DNA of 64,000 nt from Crocinitomix catalasitica ATCC 23190 (GCF_000621625.1 NZ_JHXV01000024.1:21297-85296), one strand, 5' to 3'. Positions 18,647 through 28,671 are shown, counted from the stretch's first letter. The notes: generated by a model not told the origin, from the letters alone. Program-made: numbers and translations.

Positions 18647-20407
18647 TTATGGCTTATGGTAAAGTAATTCGGTGCGTAACTCTTGTTTATTTCCCTTCAT
18701 ATCTATTGCGATAATATTGATGAAGTTTTTACCTTCAACTAGAATTTTTTTTGATCTTTTGTCTAAAGGGATAATGTATCTCTTTTTGCGTCGATCCCAA
18801 TTTGTAAGTACCCAGGATCCGTTTAAATAAGCTGCAAAGGTTTTAATTCCTGATAAGTTGTCCTCAATTGTTAATTCGAGGGTTGAGAATTTACTGATAT
18901 CCTTTCCTTTTGAAAAGTCTAAAGGTTGAATTATTGGTGCGATCGAGTCAATAACTAAAATGAACTTTCCGAATTGTTTCGAAGCAGTCTCTACCCAGTC
19001 ATCAATATAAAAACCGCCTAAAAATGAAAGTCTATTTCTGTCATCTAAAACACCAATCCCAAGTTTAAATCTATTAACGTCTGTTAATTCAGTTGGAACT
19101 TTAATTCGTAGATCATATCTCTTCTGTACCGGAATAGTGCTTTCAGAAAATTCGTAAATCGGACTCAAATATTTTGAAATAGTATCTTTTCTGTAAGTTT
19201 TTTGTAGCGGTTCATAAAAAGTACCAGGTTCCATTAAAACTTGGAAGTCTTCTTTTAAGAAAGTATTTACACTATCAGGAAAATAGTAAGCATTTGTATT
19301 TGATAGTGGGTTTTTAGCAGGTTTTGCTGTTGGTGCATTTAATTCGAATTTCACATTTTCTTTATTCCCATGTACATCGTATGCGATAAAGTTATAGTGG
19401 GATGCTGCATTGTTCCAAGAGATTTTACCTTCGTTTATTTTATAAATATTTAAAGGGTTAAGATCCGTTTTAAAATGTTTATGGATATTCTTTTTTTCCT
19501 GTTTAAACGAATAGTAGTCCTGATGAGAATTGAGGTATCGATTATTGTCAAAGTTGATATAATTAATCACTTGCTCTTGTACAGTGGTGTCATTTCTGTT
19601 GAGCACAGTATGATGTATTCCGCAAGTGTTATAAGCTGCGTCTAATTTGTCTGTTGTGTGAAACCCAAACCCTAAATAAGAGTTTTCTGTATAAAGGTTA
19701 TCTATGTTGATAGGTTTGTCATTATTTATTACCCAATTGTCCCCTTTTTTAGTGCAAGTATAATAAGTTGATTTTCCAGGAATCAAATAACCTTGATTTG
19801 AAACCGCGTATAATTTTATTCCTCGAATATCTGGTGGACGGTTGTCTGCGATTAGGTCTCTATAACATTTAAACAAAAGAGGGTTGAGCGCATGTTCAGA
19901 TTTCGTTTCTCTAATTTCAAAATGAAGATGTGGGGCACTTGATCCACCTGAATTACCCGAATATGCAATTAATTCACCTTTTTTTACGAAAACAGAATCT
20001 GAAAGTACAATTTCATCGACTTGAAAAGCTTCATTTTTTTGTTGGTGCATGTAGATAAGGTCATCGATTTTATCAGGAAAAGCACTTAAATGTGCGTATA
20101 CACTTGTTAGTCCGTTCGGATGATCGATATAGAGGGCTTTACCATATCCCCATTCTGAAATTCGTACTCTAGACACATAACCATCTTCAATTGCTAATAT
20201 TTCATGACCTTCAACACCTTGAGTTTTAATGTCTAACCCAGTATGAAAATGATTGCTTCGCATTTCACCAAAATTTCCAGCAAGAATGAGTGGTATATTT
20301 ACAGGGGATCGCAGGTTTAGCGTATTGTACGCAATGTTTGCGTGTGCATCATGTTGAGCGATGGAGTGGAACGAGAATAAAATAAATGCTAGGGCAATTT
20401 TATACAT
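18647..20407 (-). CDS. Periplasmic M23 (LytM) family peptidase, 586 aa
   Basis: A signal peptide (about residues 1-17, ending SIAQ) is followed directly by an M23 domain. It carries the zinc ligands His55 and Asp59 (HFHTGLD) and the His160-x-His162 motif (SAPHLHFEI), so it is predicted to be an active Gly-Gly or D,D-endopeptidase on peptidoglycan. The remaining 400 residues form beta-rich domains (WNNAASHYNFIAYDVHGN, LELTIEDNLSGIKTF) with an Ig-like look. A TAATTTTG -7 element lies at the complement of 20437-20444. It is divergent from the coiled-coil/zapA/rny operon, so a link to division-site wall remodelling is plausible but inferred. Confidence 0.9.
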   Translation of the reverse strand: MYKIALAFILFSFHSIAQHDAHANIAYNTLNLRSPVNIPLILAGNFGEMRSNHFHTGLDIKTQGVEGHEILAIEDGYVSRVRISEWGYGKALYIDHPNGLTSVYAHLSAFPDKIDDLIYMHQQKNEAFQVDEIVLSDSVFVKKGELIAYSGNSGGSSAPHLHFEIRETKSEHALNPLLFKCYRDLIADNRPPDIRGIKLYAVSNQGYLIPGKSTYYTCTKKGDNWVINNDKPINIDNLYTENSYLGFGFHTTDKLDAAYNTCGIHHTVLNRNDTTVQEQVINYINFDNNRYLNSHQDYYSFKQEKKNIHKHFKTDLNPLNIYKINEGKISWNNAASHYNFIAYDVHGNKENVKFELNAPTAKPAKNPLSNTNAYYFPDSVNTFLKEDFQVLMEPGTFYEPLQKTYRKDTISKYLSPIYEFSESTIPVQKRYDLRIKVPTELTDVNRFKLGIGVLDDRNRLSFLGGFYIDDWVETASKQFGKFILVIDSIAPIIQPLDFSKGKDISKFSTLELTIEDNLSGIKTFAAYLNGSWVLTNWDRRKKRYIIPLDKRSKKILVEGKNFINIIAIDMKGNKQELRTELLYHKP

Positions 20408-20522
20408 GAATTCAATTGTTTTTGAATGGCTTGCAACAAAATTAATACCATTGAGGATATTTAGACTTATCTTAACACTATCTTATTAAAAATTTCTTTT
20501 TGATAAAACGTTTAAGTTTCCT

Positions 20523-20552
20523 TTGAAATTGGATTCCTGAATTGTATTTTTG
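20523..20552 (+). promoter_or_regulatory. Bacteroidota-type promoter for the coiled-coil/zapA/rny operon
   Basis: TTG at 20523-20525 and TATTTTTG at 20545-20552 match the Bacteroidota consensus TTG-N(17-23)-TAnnTTTG with a 19-base spacer. The expected transcript start is about 25-30 bases before the ATG at 20585. Confidence 0.65.
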
Positions 20553-20584
20553 TAACTTGAAATTTTGAATTTTTTGGAAGAACA

Positions 20585-20863
20585 ATGTCTCAGACAAAGC
20601 AATTACTTGACGATTTAAATAAAAAGGTTGAATCACTTTTTTCTAAGCTGAAAAATGTTGAGGAAGAATCTGTATTAAAAACTCAAGAGATTGATAGTTT
20701 AAAGACAGCGTTAAAAAATAAAAATGAGTCTTATGATAGGTTACAAGTTAAATTGGATCAAATAGGTTCAGTTCAACCTGAAGCTCCGAAAGAAGACTTG
20801 AAATTTAAAATTGACGAAATGGTAAAAGAAATAGATAGATGTATTTCATTGCTAAAAGTGTAG
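20585..20863 (+). CDS. Small coiled-coil protein upstream of zapA
   Basis: The 92 residues show heptad-type spacing of Leu/Val/Ile (LLDDLNKKVESLFSKLKNVEEE... SLKTALKNKNESYDRLQVKLDQI), a short Pro-containing break near residue 68, and a second helix ending in ISLLKV. There is no signal peptide or membrane segment. It ends 3 bases before the zapA start codon and shares its promoter. Size, coiled-coil character and position suggest a ZapA partner with a ZapB-like role, but no homology to ZapB is visible, so that role is inference. Confidence 0.75.
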   Translation: MSQTKQLLDDLNKKVESLFSKLKNVEEESVLKTQEIDSLKTALKNKNESYDRLQVKLDQIGSVQPEAPKEDLKFKIDEMVKEIDRCISLLKV

Positions 20864-20866
20864 AAA

Positions 20867-21154
20867 ATGATGGATAAGATAGCCTTAAAAGTAATTATTG
20901 CGGGTCGAACTTATCCTTTGACCATAAAGACGGAAGAAGAAGAAGCGATTCGCAAAGCTGCTGATCGAATAAATTCGAATATTAAAAAACTTCAAGGCAG
21001 TTACGCTGTGAAAGATATGCAAGATTTGTTAGCAATGACAGCCTTACAAATTGCTTTGCAAGCTAAGCCCGATGCTGGTCAACAAGATCAGGAACTACAC
21101 CAAGTAAATCAAGACATCAAATCTATTATTGATAAAATTGACGAGGTTCTATAG
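20867..21154 (+). CDS. zapA: Cell division protein ZapA
   Basis: The 95-residue protein has the ZapA layout: an N-terminal beta/alpha head (IALKVIIAGRTYPLTIKTEEEEAIRKAADRIN) followed by a long C-terminal helix that forms an antiparallel coiled coil. ZapA binds and cross-links FtsZ filaments at the division ring. The segment MQDLLAMTALQIALQ fits the conserved core helix. Two ATGs lie in tandem (20867 and 20870 region: MMDK). It sits between the coiled-coil protein and rny, a conserved order in this phylum. Confidence 0.88.
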   Translation: MMDKIALKVIIAGRTYPLTIKTEEEEAIRKAADRINSNIKKLQGSYAVKDMQDLLAMTALQIALQAKPDAGQQDQELHQVNQDIKSIIDKIDEVL

Positions 21155-21248
21155 TTAAAGAATCTATCTGTCAGGTTTTATACCATTTTGTACTTGGGCA
21201 ATAAGGTCAGGGACGTGTAGGGGAAAATAATTAATTAAGTATAAAAAT

Positions 21249-22790
21249 ATGGATATATTAAATATCGTCATCGGACTAGTAATTGGACTTGTAGGTGGTG
21301 GAGCAATAGTTTTTTTATTACAAAAAAGTGTTTTAAAAGGAAAAGCTGAGAATATAGTTAAAGAAGCAGAGGCAGAAGGAGAAGCGATCAAGAAGGATAA
21401 AGTACTTCAAGCAAAAGAACGTTTTTTGCAATTAAAGGAAGAGCATGAAAAAGCTGTTCGAAATCGCGAAAGAACTGTTCAAAGTCTTGAAGATAAGACG
21501 AAGAGTAAGGAAAAAAATCTAAATCAAAAATTAGAAGAGGTTAATCGTAAAGATAAAGAAGTTGATGGGTATAAAAATGATGTCACTGAGCAATTGGCAG
21601 TAATCAATACCAAGAAGAATGAAATAATTAAGTTACATCAGAAGCAAGTAAATGAGTTGGCTAAAATTTCTGGATATTCTCCAGATGAGGCTAAAGCGAC
21701 AATGATGGATGCTTTAAAAGATGAAGCTAGAACGGATGCAATGTCTTATATAAAAGATATTGTTGATGAGGCTAAGATTACTGCTTCGGGTGAAGCTAAG
21801 AAGATTGTCGTTCAAGCAATTCAAAGAGTTGCAACGGAACAAGCAATTGAAAATTCAGTATCTATTTTTAGAATTGAAAGCGACGAAATGAAAGGTCGTA
21901 TTATTGGTCGAGAAGGTAGAAATATTAGAGCGCTAGAAGCTGCAACAGGTGTTGAAATTATTGTTGATGATACACCAGAAGCAATCATCCTTTCTTGTTT
22001 TGATTCAGTAAGACGTGAAGTTGCAAGATTGGCTTTACATCAATTGGTGTCTGATGGAAGAATTCATCCTGCACGAATAGAAGAAGTTGTTGCTAAAACT
22101 AAAAAATCATTAAACGAAGAGATTGTTGAAACAGGTCGTCGAACTTGTATCGATTTAGGTATACATGGTTTACATCCGGAGCTAATGCGAATGGTTGGTC
22201 GAATGAAATACAGGTCTTCTTACGGACAAAACTTATTACAACACAGTAGAGAAGTTGCCAATTTATGTGCTATAATGGCTGCAGAATTAGGTCTGAATGT
22301 TAAAGTTGCTAAAAGAGCAGGTCTTTTACATGATATAGGAAAAGTATCTGAAGATGAGCCGGAATTACCGCATGCTATTTTAGGTATGAAATTGGCTGAG
22401 AAACATGGTGAAAAACCAGATGTTTGTAATGCAATTGGAGCTCACCACGACGAGATAGAAATGACAACATTAATTTCACCGATCATTCAGGTTTGTGATG
22501 CTGTATCGGGCGCTAGGCCAGGTGCAAGACGTGAAATTGCTGAATCATATATAAAACGAATTAAAGAGCTTGAAACAGTAGCTTTAGGCTTTGATGGTGT
22601 AATTAAGTCTTACGCTATTCAAGCAGGTAGAGAATTACGTGTGATGGTTGAAAGTGAAAAAGTAAACGATCAACGTGCGGATGAATTATCATTTGTAATT
22701 TCTCAGAAAATACAAAATGAAATGACTTATCCAGGTCAAGTAAAGGTTACAGTGATTAGAGAAAAAAGAGCGGTACATTACGCTAAATAG
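21249..22790 (+). CDS. rny: Ribonuclease Y
   Basis: This is the membrane-anchored endoribonuclease that starts decay of many mRNAs. Domains in order: an N-terminal membrane helix (about residues 4-23), a long charged coiled coil (30-180), a KH RNA-binding domain with [10 protein letters not shown] (216-225), and an HD metal-dependent phosphohydrolase domain with His361-Asp362 (LLHDIGKV) and GAHHDE. At 513 aa it has standard length and ends with the usual REKRA..YAK tail. The 94-base gap to zapA is discussed separately as a possible RNA gene. Confidence 0.95.
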   Translation: MDILNIVIGLVIGLVGGGAIVFLLQKSVLKGKAENIVKEAEAEGEAIKKDKVLQAKERFLQLKEEHEKAVRNRERTVQSLEDKTKSKEKNLNQKLEEVNRKDKEVDGYKNDVTEQLAVINTKKNEIIKLHQKQVNELAKISGYSPDEAKATMMDALKDEARTDAMSYIKDIVDEAKITASGEAKKIVVQAIQRVATEQAIENSVSIFRIESDEMKGRIIGREGRNIRALEAATGVEIIVDDTPEAIILSCFDSVRREVARLALHQLVSDGRIHPARIEEVVAKTKKSLNEEIVETGRRTCIDLGIHGLHPELMRMVGRMKYRSSYGQNLLQHSREVANLCAIMAAELGLNVKVAKRAGLLHDIGKVSEDEPELPHAILGMKLAEKHGEKPDVCNAIGAHHDEIEMTTLISPIIQVCDAVSGARPGARREIAESYIKRIKELETVALGFDGVIKSYAIQAGRELRVMVESEKVNDQRADELSFVISQKIQNEMTYPGQVKVTVIREKRAVHYAK

Positions 22791-22824
22791 TATTAAACGA
22801 CGATTCGTCACATAAAGGAGTGTC

Positions 22825-23802
22825 ATGCAGAGAATATTGGTAACTGGTGGAGCAGGATTTATAGGGAGTAATCTTTGTGAGCACTTTTTAGAACTTGGTT
22901 ATAAGGTAAGATGTGTAGATAATTTTCTAACTGGAAGAAAATCTAATATTGAAGGTCTTTTAAGTCATGCGAATTTCGAATTTTTAGAAGGTGATATTCT
23001 GGATGTTGATTTTATGTCAACTGTGCTTTTAGATGTAGATATTGTATCTCATCAAGCAGCGTTAGGCTCAGTGCCACGATCTATTGCTAATCCTGTTAGA
23101 ACGAATGAAATTAATGCACATGGATTTTTAAACGTCTTAACTTTGGCCAAAGATGCCGGTGTTAAACGTTTTGTTTACGCTTCAAGTTCCTCAGTGTATG
23201 GCGATTCTCAAAAGAGTCCTAAAATCGAAGAAGAACTGGGGAAACCATTGTCTCCATATGCTGTTTCTAAATTAACGAATGAGCTTTATGGTAGAGTATT
23301 TAATCAACTCTACGGAATGGAAACAATTGGACTAAGGTATTTTAATGTATTTGGAAAGAATCAAGATCCAAACGGTGTTTATGCCGCAGCAATTCCAAAA
23401 TTTATTCAATTATTCTTAGACGGTGAAGCTCCGACTATTTTTGGTGATGGATCCCAAACAAGAGATTTTACTTATATAAAAAATGTTATCCATGCTAATC
23501 AGTGTGCGGTTGAATCAATAAATCAAGAGGCATTTGGAGAAGCGTTTAATGTCGCATGTGGCGATTCTTTCGACTTAAATGAGGTCGTTAATATTTTAAA
23601 GTCAAACCTAATTAGTATTGATAAGCGAATTGAGGAAATACAACCAATTTACGTCGACGTACGTAAAGGAGATATCAAAGACTCGTTAGCTAATATTTCT
23701 AAGATTAAAAATCTATTGAATTATAAAGTTCAGCTTAACTTTGCAGAGGGAATGAAGGAATATATTAAAGTTATGTCAGTAAAAAATATCGACCAGAATT
23801 AA
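22825..23802 (+). CDS. UDP-N-acetylglucosamine 4-epimerase, WbpP/TviC type
   Basis: This extended SDR has GGAGFIGSNL (residues 8-17), the group-specific HQAALGSVPRSI (76-87) seen in WbpP and TviC epimerases, and the catalytic Tyr145-xxx-Lys149 (YAVSK). RYFNVFGKNQDPNGVYAAAIPKFI follows. The expected reaction interconverts UDP-GlcNAc and UDP-GalNAc, or the corresponding uronates. It opens the plus-strand polysaccharide assembly block and could work with the TviB-like dehydrogenase at 6831; TviB and TviC form such a pair in Vi antigen synthesis. It begins 34 bases after rny. Confidence 0.87.
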   Translation: MQRILVTGGAGFIGSNLCEHFLELGYKVRCVDNFLTGRKSNIEGLLSHANFEFLEGDILDVDFMSTVLLDVDIVSHQAALGSVPRSIANPVRTNEINAHGFLNVLTLAKDAGVKRFVYASSSSVYGDSQKSPKIEEELGKPLSPYAVSKLTNELYGRVFNQLYGMETIGLRYFNVFGKNQDPNGVYAAAIPKFIQLFLDGEAPTIFGDGSQTRDFTYIKNVIHANQCAVESINQEAFGEAFNVACGDSFDLNEVVNILKSNLISIDKRIEEIQPIYVDVRKGDIKDSLANISKIKNLLNYKVQLNFAEGMKEYIKVMSVKNIDQN

Positions 23803-23897
23803 TTTTTTAATCCTGGATTTTCTTTTGATAGAATTTATTGTTAGTAATGTATTTAATTTTTACTCCCATTTTATTTAAATTGAATAAAAAAGATTAA

Positions 23898-25310
23898 ATG
23901 TTTCAATGGATTAAGAACATTAGTTTATCTAATTATATAATTGAGATATTATTCACTTCTCTAATTATATCTGTACCCTTTGGTTCACATATTTTTGCGG
24001 TATCTATTGGTTTTATGACGATTTATCCATTTCTTATTTTGGTTGGAATTTTAACCATTTTGGGATTTTTTCATATTCGATTGATTTCAAGTAAAATCGA
24101 AATCTTCTTTCTATTATTCCTCCTCTTTTGGCTGCTTTACGCCATAGGTTTAAGTTTTATATCAGGTTTTAACGAAGATGCCATAATCGATATTCGAAGC
24201 TTGCTTATGATGTGTTTGACTTCCTGGGTGATTATTTGGACAAAGTCTAAGCTAGGAAATATTAGGTGGCAATCGGTACTTGGCTTTAGTTTGAAAATAG
24301 TCTTCTTTTTATTGCTCTTTTTCTCCCTTTTTGAATTTGTTTCGGGTATCCATTTCGAAGGAAGTTTCACCAATCAAATGCTCTTAGATTCATCAGGTTC
24401 TATTAATTATGCACCTATATTTTTATATGATAACGCAAATAATGTTGTAGCGCACATGCTTATCTGTTCTGCACTTATATTATTATTAGAAAAGAACTTA
24501 AAATCGAAACCTATTTTTATTGCATTTCTGCTAATCGTAGACCTATTTATCGCTGTCATCACGTCCGCTAGAATTGGAACTTTTATTTCTGTAACAAGTA
24601 TCATTTTGACGATTTTAAATTATGCTCCTTCTATTTACTCCTGGGCTAAAGCTGAATTGAATAGGTCAAAAGTGATCTATATTGTTATTACGATTGTGGT
24701 AATGTTATTGGTGTTTTTTAAAACAGACAAATATTACGGACCTTATTGGGTTAATCAAACAGAAGTAGTTCAAAGTGAAGCGGTTAATGTAGAATCACCA
24801 ACAGGGACAGAAATTGTTGAAGTTAAAACGGCGCCTAATAAACCGCTCACTAAGACGGAAGCAGAGAACATGAATAACGATTCATTACGGCTTAATTATA
24901 ATTCATTTAAGATTCGTTATGGTTTGCTTCAAAATGGAATTGCTTTTTTTAGAGAATCGAATTATCTAGGAATAGGACCTGGTCAATTCAGAGTTAAACA
25001 TAAGAATGGAGAGATTGACTATTATACCAAAACAAATATTTCTCCCCATGCATACATTATTGAAGTTTTAGCTCAGTTTGGGGCATTAATTACGGCACTG
25101 CTACTGTTTTTAATGTGTTTACTCATTTACAGTAATTGGAAAATGAATAAAGATGATAAATTTAAATTTGGAATTTTTATCATCAGTTTATTACTTTTTG
25201 TCGCCGCCTCTTTTTTGCCTAGTGGCTTTTTAATTCTAGAATTTAATTGGATTTTTGTAGCAACATTGGTTGGAGTGTCTTCGAATAATAAAAAGAGAAA
25301 TGGAGCGTAA
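23898..25310 (+). CDS. O-antigen ligase/polymerase family membrane protein (Wzy or WaaL-like)
   Basis: The 470 residues contain roughly ten or more hydrophobic segments and a large hydrophilic loop (about residues 280-335) before the last membrane group. The loop is followed by YLGIGPGQFR and SPHAYIIEVLAQFG, the N-x-x-L/H-x(6)-G type motif of the Wzy_C (PF04932) family. Such proteins polymerise repeat units or ligate glycan to a carrier in the periplasm. A second family member is encoded at 29680; which is polymerase and which is ligase cannot be settled by sequence. It begins the tightly overlapping glycan operon. Confidence 0.82.
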   Translation: MFQWIKNISLSNYIIEILFTSLIISVPFGSHIFAVSIGFMTIYPFLILVGILTILGFFHIRLISSKIEIFFLLFLLFWLLYAIGLSFISGFNEDAIIDIRSLLMMCLTSWVIIWTKSKLGNIRWQSVLGFSLKIVFFLLLFFSLFEFVSGIHFEGSFTNQMLLDSSGSINYAPIFLYDNANNVVAHMLICSALILLLEKNLKSKPIFIAFLLIVDLFIAVITSARIGTFISVTSIILTILNYAPSIYSWAKAELNRSKVIYIVITIVVMLLVFFKTDKYYGPYWVNQTEVVQSEAVNVESPTGTEIVEVKTAPNKPLTKTEAENMNNDSLRLNYNSFKIRYGLLQNGIAFFRESNYLGIGPGQFRVKHKNGEIDYYTKTNISPHAYIIEVLAQFGALITALLLFLMCLLIYSNWKMNKDDKFKFGIFIISLLLFVAASFLPSGFLILEFNWIFVATLVGVSSNNKKRNGA

Positions 25311-26544
25311 TTCATACTTAAAAAATTTCTTGGTATTGTTTTCCGGGAATGTAGTCGCTCAGATAATTCCTTTTTTATTTGCCCCCTTATTATCACGTAT
25401 TTTTTCAAGTGAAGAGTTTGCTATTCAAGCGAACTTTATGGCGATAGTTGGAATCATTGCCATCGTTGCTGGAGGTCGATATGAATTAGCTGTAGTGCTA
25501 CCAAAAACAAAAAATAAGGCGGTTAATTTAATTGGACTAGCGCTTTTTTTAACGACGCTTATTTCAATTCTAACTTTAGGATTGGTCTTAATTAAAGATC
25601 AAATTGCAAACTTTTACGAAGATGAAGCTATCTCAGATTATGTTATTTATATCGGGATAGCTGTATTTGTTAGCAGCGGAATATCGATTCTTACCAACTG
25701 GTTGATTAGGGAAAAAAAATATAATTTTATTTCAGGTATTAAAGTCTTACAATCACTTGCAATTAATTTGATTACCATCTTTATGGGGTATCTGAATTTT
25801 GGAGTAGATGGATTGATTTATGGGTGGATAATTGGATTAATTCTTTCATTTTTAATGGCATTTTATTCATTTAATAGATCTTTCAGTTTTAAAGGGATAT
25901 CAAAACAAGGAATGCAAGAAGTTGGTAAAGAATATAAAGACTTTCCACTGATTAATTCAGCACATGCATTTAGTGATTTGTTTTTTAGTCAGTTTGTGCT
26001 TTTTGCCATTATAACACGTGAATACGGACTTGTCTATTTAGGCCTTTTCTTTATGATGAATAAATATTTAAAAGCCCCTATTAGAGTAATTGGCAGTGCT
26101 GTTGGACAAATTTTTTATAAAGAAGCAAATGATCAGAAAAATGAAGATGAAGATGTCATGACCATTTTTCTTAAATCGGTTAAACTGGTTAGCTATTTTG
26201 CTGTACCTATTTGTATTGTTATATTTTTGTTTGGACCTTCTTTGTTTGCTTGGTATTTAGGTGATGATTGGAGAATGTCTGGAGAATATGCTAGGATAAT
26301 GGCGATACCGATTTTATTTAACTTTTTAGTCTCTCCAGTTTCGTCAATAACACTTATTTATAGACAACAGAAAAAAGCTTTTGTTATTAGTGTTGTGGGT
26401 TATTTGTTATCTGCCTTAGCATTCGAGCTAGGCGTATATTTGGGGTATAGTTTTCAATCATCCCTCATGCTTTTTGCAGCAGTAATGTCAATTTATTATC
26501 TTTATTTACTCTTTTGGTATATCTCGTTAATTAAAAAGAAATGA
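25300..26544 (+). CDS. Wzx-type oligosaccharide flippase
   Basis: The protein has about twelve membrane helices and the N-terminal pattern of the polysaccharide transport (PST/MATE-like) family (KNFLVLFSGNVVAQIIPFLFAPLLSRIFSSEEFA). I start at the ATG at 25300 (MERNSYLKN, 414 aa) because upstream codons of the same frame lie deeper in the preceding gene. This start overlaps that gene by 11 bases. It should move lipid-linked repeat units across the inner membrane. Its ATGA overlap with the next glycosyltransferase indicates coupling. Confidence 0.88.
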   Translation: MERNSYLKNFLVLFSGNVVAQIIPFLFAPLLSRIFSSEEFAIQANFMAIVGIIAIVAGGRYELAVVLPKTKNKAVNLIGLALFLTTLISILTLGLVLIKDQIANFYEDEAISDYVIYIGIAVFVSSGISILTNWLIREKKYNFISGIKVLQSLAINLITIFMGYLNFGVDGLIYGWIIGLILSFLMAFYSFNRSFSFKGISKQGMQEVGKEYKDFPLINSAHAFSDLFFSQFVLFAIITREYGLVYLGLFFMMNKYLKAPIRVIGSAVGQIFYKEANDQKNEDEDVMTIFLKSVKLVSYFAVPICIVIFLFGPSLFAWYLGDDWRMSGEYARIMAIPILFNFLVSPVSSITLIYRQQKKAFVISVVGYLLSALAFELGVYLGYSFQSSLMLFAAVMSIYYLYLLFWYISLIKKK

Positions 26545-27452
26545 AAGTTTTAATCACAGGTCTTCCATATTTTGCATCAAGATTCGCGTTGGAATTGAGT
26601 GAATTTGACAAACAGAATAAATATTTGTTTTTCAACACCTACAATTCTAAAATAGATCAATTGAAATTTGCGTTGAATATACTGAATGCTGACCTCGTTA
26701 TTTCTTTTAACGGTGTTACAAGCACAAGTAAATCACTTGATCTTGCTTGTCTATTAAATAAACGTATCCTTATGCAATGGCATGGTACAGACGTTTTAAG
26801 CGTAAACGAAAATAAATCGAGAAGTATTTTCACTGATAAGTACTTAAAAGCCTCTACGCATTTTACTGATGCAAAATGGCTACAAGAAGAATTGAATGAA
26901 TTAAACATTTCATCTGAAATTTTACCTTTTAAAAGTATTGATATTAATTCGAAGGTGAAGAGTTTTGAGAAACCTGCTGTCTTAACTTATGTTGCTCAAA
27001 ACAAAGAGGTTTTTTATGGCATTAATCATTTGATAAAATTAGCGTCATGTTTCCCCGAGATTCCTTTTCATATCGTTGGCACAAATGGCGAAGGATTGGA
27101 AACACCAGAGAATATGATTTTTTACGGTTGGGTTGACAATGTGTTTGTAAAAAAACTGTCAGTTCAATGCCCGTTTTTTATTCGACTTACAGATCATGAC
27201 GGTTATGCGTTGTCGGTTCTTGAAGCAATAAGTAATGGCAATTATGTCATGTGGAATCAGCCGCATCCTCAATGTTATTATGTTGATGATTTAGACAGAA
27301 TAGCAGATGATTTTAAAACTATGTTGCATGATTTTCATCAGAATAAAGGTGCTGTTAATTTGGCCAACATTGATTGGGCTAGAGAAAATCTAGATAAAAG
27401 AATTATCTTGCAAACCTATATTGATAAATTAAAAAGTATTGCCAAAAAATAA
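26541..27452 (+). CDS. GT-B glycosyltransferase, 303 aa
   Basis: The N-terminal half is a Rossmann-like domain (MKVLITGLPYFA, ADLVISFNGVTS, ILMQWHGTDVLSV). The C-terminal half carries the nucleotide-sugar-site pattern of retaining GT4-like enzymes (IRLTDHDGYALSVLEAISNGNYVMW), in which the Glu of VLEA is the usual E of the EX7E motif. It is somewhat short for GT4. Donor and acceptor are unknown. It lies between the flippase (4-base overlap) and another glycosyltransferase (14-base overlap). Confidence 0.78.
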   Translation: MKVLITGLPYFASRFALELSEFDKQNKYLFFNTYNSKIDQLKFALNILNADLVISFNGVTSTSKSLDLACLLNKRILMQWHGTDVLSVNENKSRSIFTDKYLKASTHFTDAKWLQEELNELNISSEILPFKSIDINSKVKSFEKPAVLTYVAQNKEVFYGINHLIKLASCFPEIPFHIVGTNGEGLETPENMIFYGWVDNVFVKKLSVQCPFFIRLTDHDGYALSVLEAISNGNYVMWNQPHPQCYYVDDLDRIADDFKTMLHDFHQNKGAVNLANIDWARENLDKRIILQTYIDKLKSIAKK

Positions 27453-28671
27453 AAAGAATATCGTCCTCGTAACAACCTGGTATAAACCGTTGCAAAGCAT
27501 TGCCGTTAATAGGATGGTTGCGTTCGCTAAATACCTTGATAAGGATAAATATGCCGTTAAAGTTGTTTGTCTGGGAGATAAAAAAGGTCCAAAGAAAGAA
27601 GTCGAGGATGGGGTTGAGATTTATCGATGCTCGAATGAGACGATTTTTAAATTGCCGTCTTTTAAATCGAGTGATTCTAAATTAAAGCACAAGTTCAAAG
27701 TTGCCCAAAAACTAATCATTAAAAAGTTAGTTAAGGACGAGTATTCAAGCTGGATTAAAACGGCTGGAAAAAAGCTGATTGAACTACAGCAAACAGAAAA
27801 AATTGATTTGATCATTAGTTCTTTTGCACCTGCAGCTCCCCATGTTGTGGTGTCTAATTTTTTGGATAGTAATCCTGGCGTAAATTGGATCGCTGATATG
27901 CGGGATGAAATGAGTCAAAATCCAGAATTAAGTCAAGATTCTAAAGCTTATTTTGAAGCCATAGAAAGTCAAATAAATCAAAAGGCAAACGCAATAACAA
28001 CAGTTAGTTATCCAATTGTAGATTATTTCAAAGAAATTCTACCTAAAGTTCAGCATTTTGAAGAGATAAGAAATGGCTATGATCATGACTTAAGCTTAGA
28101 TTTAAATCATTTTAATTCAAGGTTTACGATTGTTTATGCCGGCAACTTTTATGGAACAAGGAAACCGAATACGTTTTTTGAAGCTTTATCTGAATTGAAG
28201 GATGAATTACCTAAAGATTTATTGATCCGTTTTGTTGGTTCGCCTCGAAATTTTAAAGTGCCTAAGGTATTTGAAGATAATGTCGAATTTATTGAAAAGG
28301 TCTCTCAAAGTGAAAGCCTCGATTACATGGCTAAGGCAGATGTAAATTTACTAATTCAACCATTTTTTGGAAGGAAAGGGGTGTATACAGGTAAATTATT
28401 CGATTATGCATCTGTAGAAAAACCAATTTTAGCAGTTGTTGATAAAGACGATGTGGCTGCTGAGTTAATCAAGGAATTAAACATCGGGTTTGTTGCAGAT
28501 TTCGAAGATATAACTGGAATTAAGAAGGCAATCCATGATTGTTTTGAATTATGGAAAACGAAATCGCATCTGAAATATCATAAAGAAGAGATTTTTAAAT
28601 TACATAGAAAATTCCAAGTGCATAAATTGTCAAATTTGATTGATAAAATATTGAATGAAAAAATACAATAA
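27439..28671 (+). CDS. Glycosyltransferase family 4-like protein with TTG start
   Basis: The GT-B fold is supported by the N-terminal strand KNIVLVTTWYKP, the interdomain segment FTIVYAGNFYGTRKPNTFFEAL and the C-terminal IQPFFGRKGVYTGKLFDYASVEKPILAVV. I keep the TTG at 27439 because the first in-frame ATG is over 20 codons further and would delete the first beta strand. The gene overlaps its upstream neighbour by 14 bases and the next by 17. The acceptor loop motif resembles enzymes annotated as GT4 in O-antigen clusters; sugar specificity is unknown. Confidence 0.82.
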   Translation: MPKNKKNIVLVTTWYKPLQSIAVNRMVAFAKYLDKDKYAVKVVCLGDKKGPKKEVEDGVEIYRCSNETIFKLPSFKSSDSKLKHKFKVAQKLIIKKLVKDEYSSWIKTAGKKLIELQQTEKIDLIISSFAPAAPHVVVSNFLDSNPGVNWIADMRDEMSQNPELSQDSKAYFEAIESQINQKANAITTVSYPIVDYFKEILPKVQHFEEIRNGYDHDLSLDLNHFNSRFTIVYAGNFYGTRKPNTFFEALSELKDELPKDLLIRFVGSPRNFKVPKVFEDNVEFIEKVSQSESLDYMAKADVNLLIQPFFGRKGVYTGKLFDYASVEKPILAVVDKDDVAAELIKELNIGFVADFEDITGIKKAIHDCFELWKTKSHLKYHKEEIFKLHRKFQVHKLSNLIDKILNEKIQ

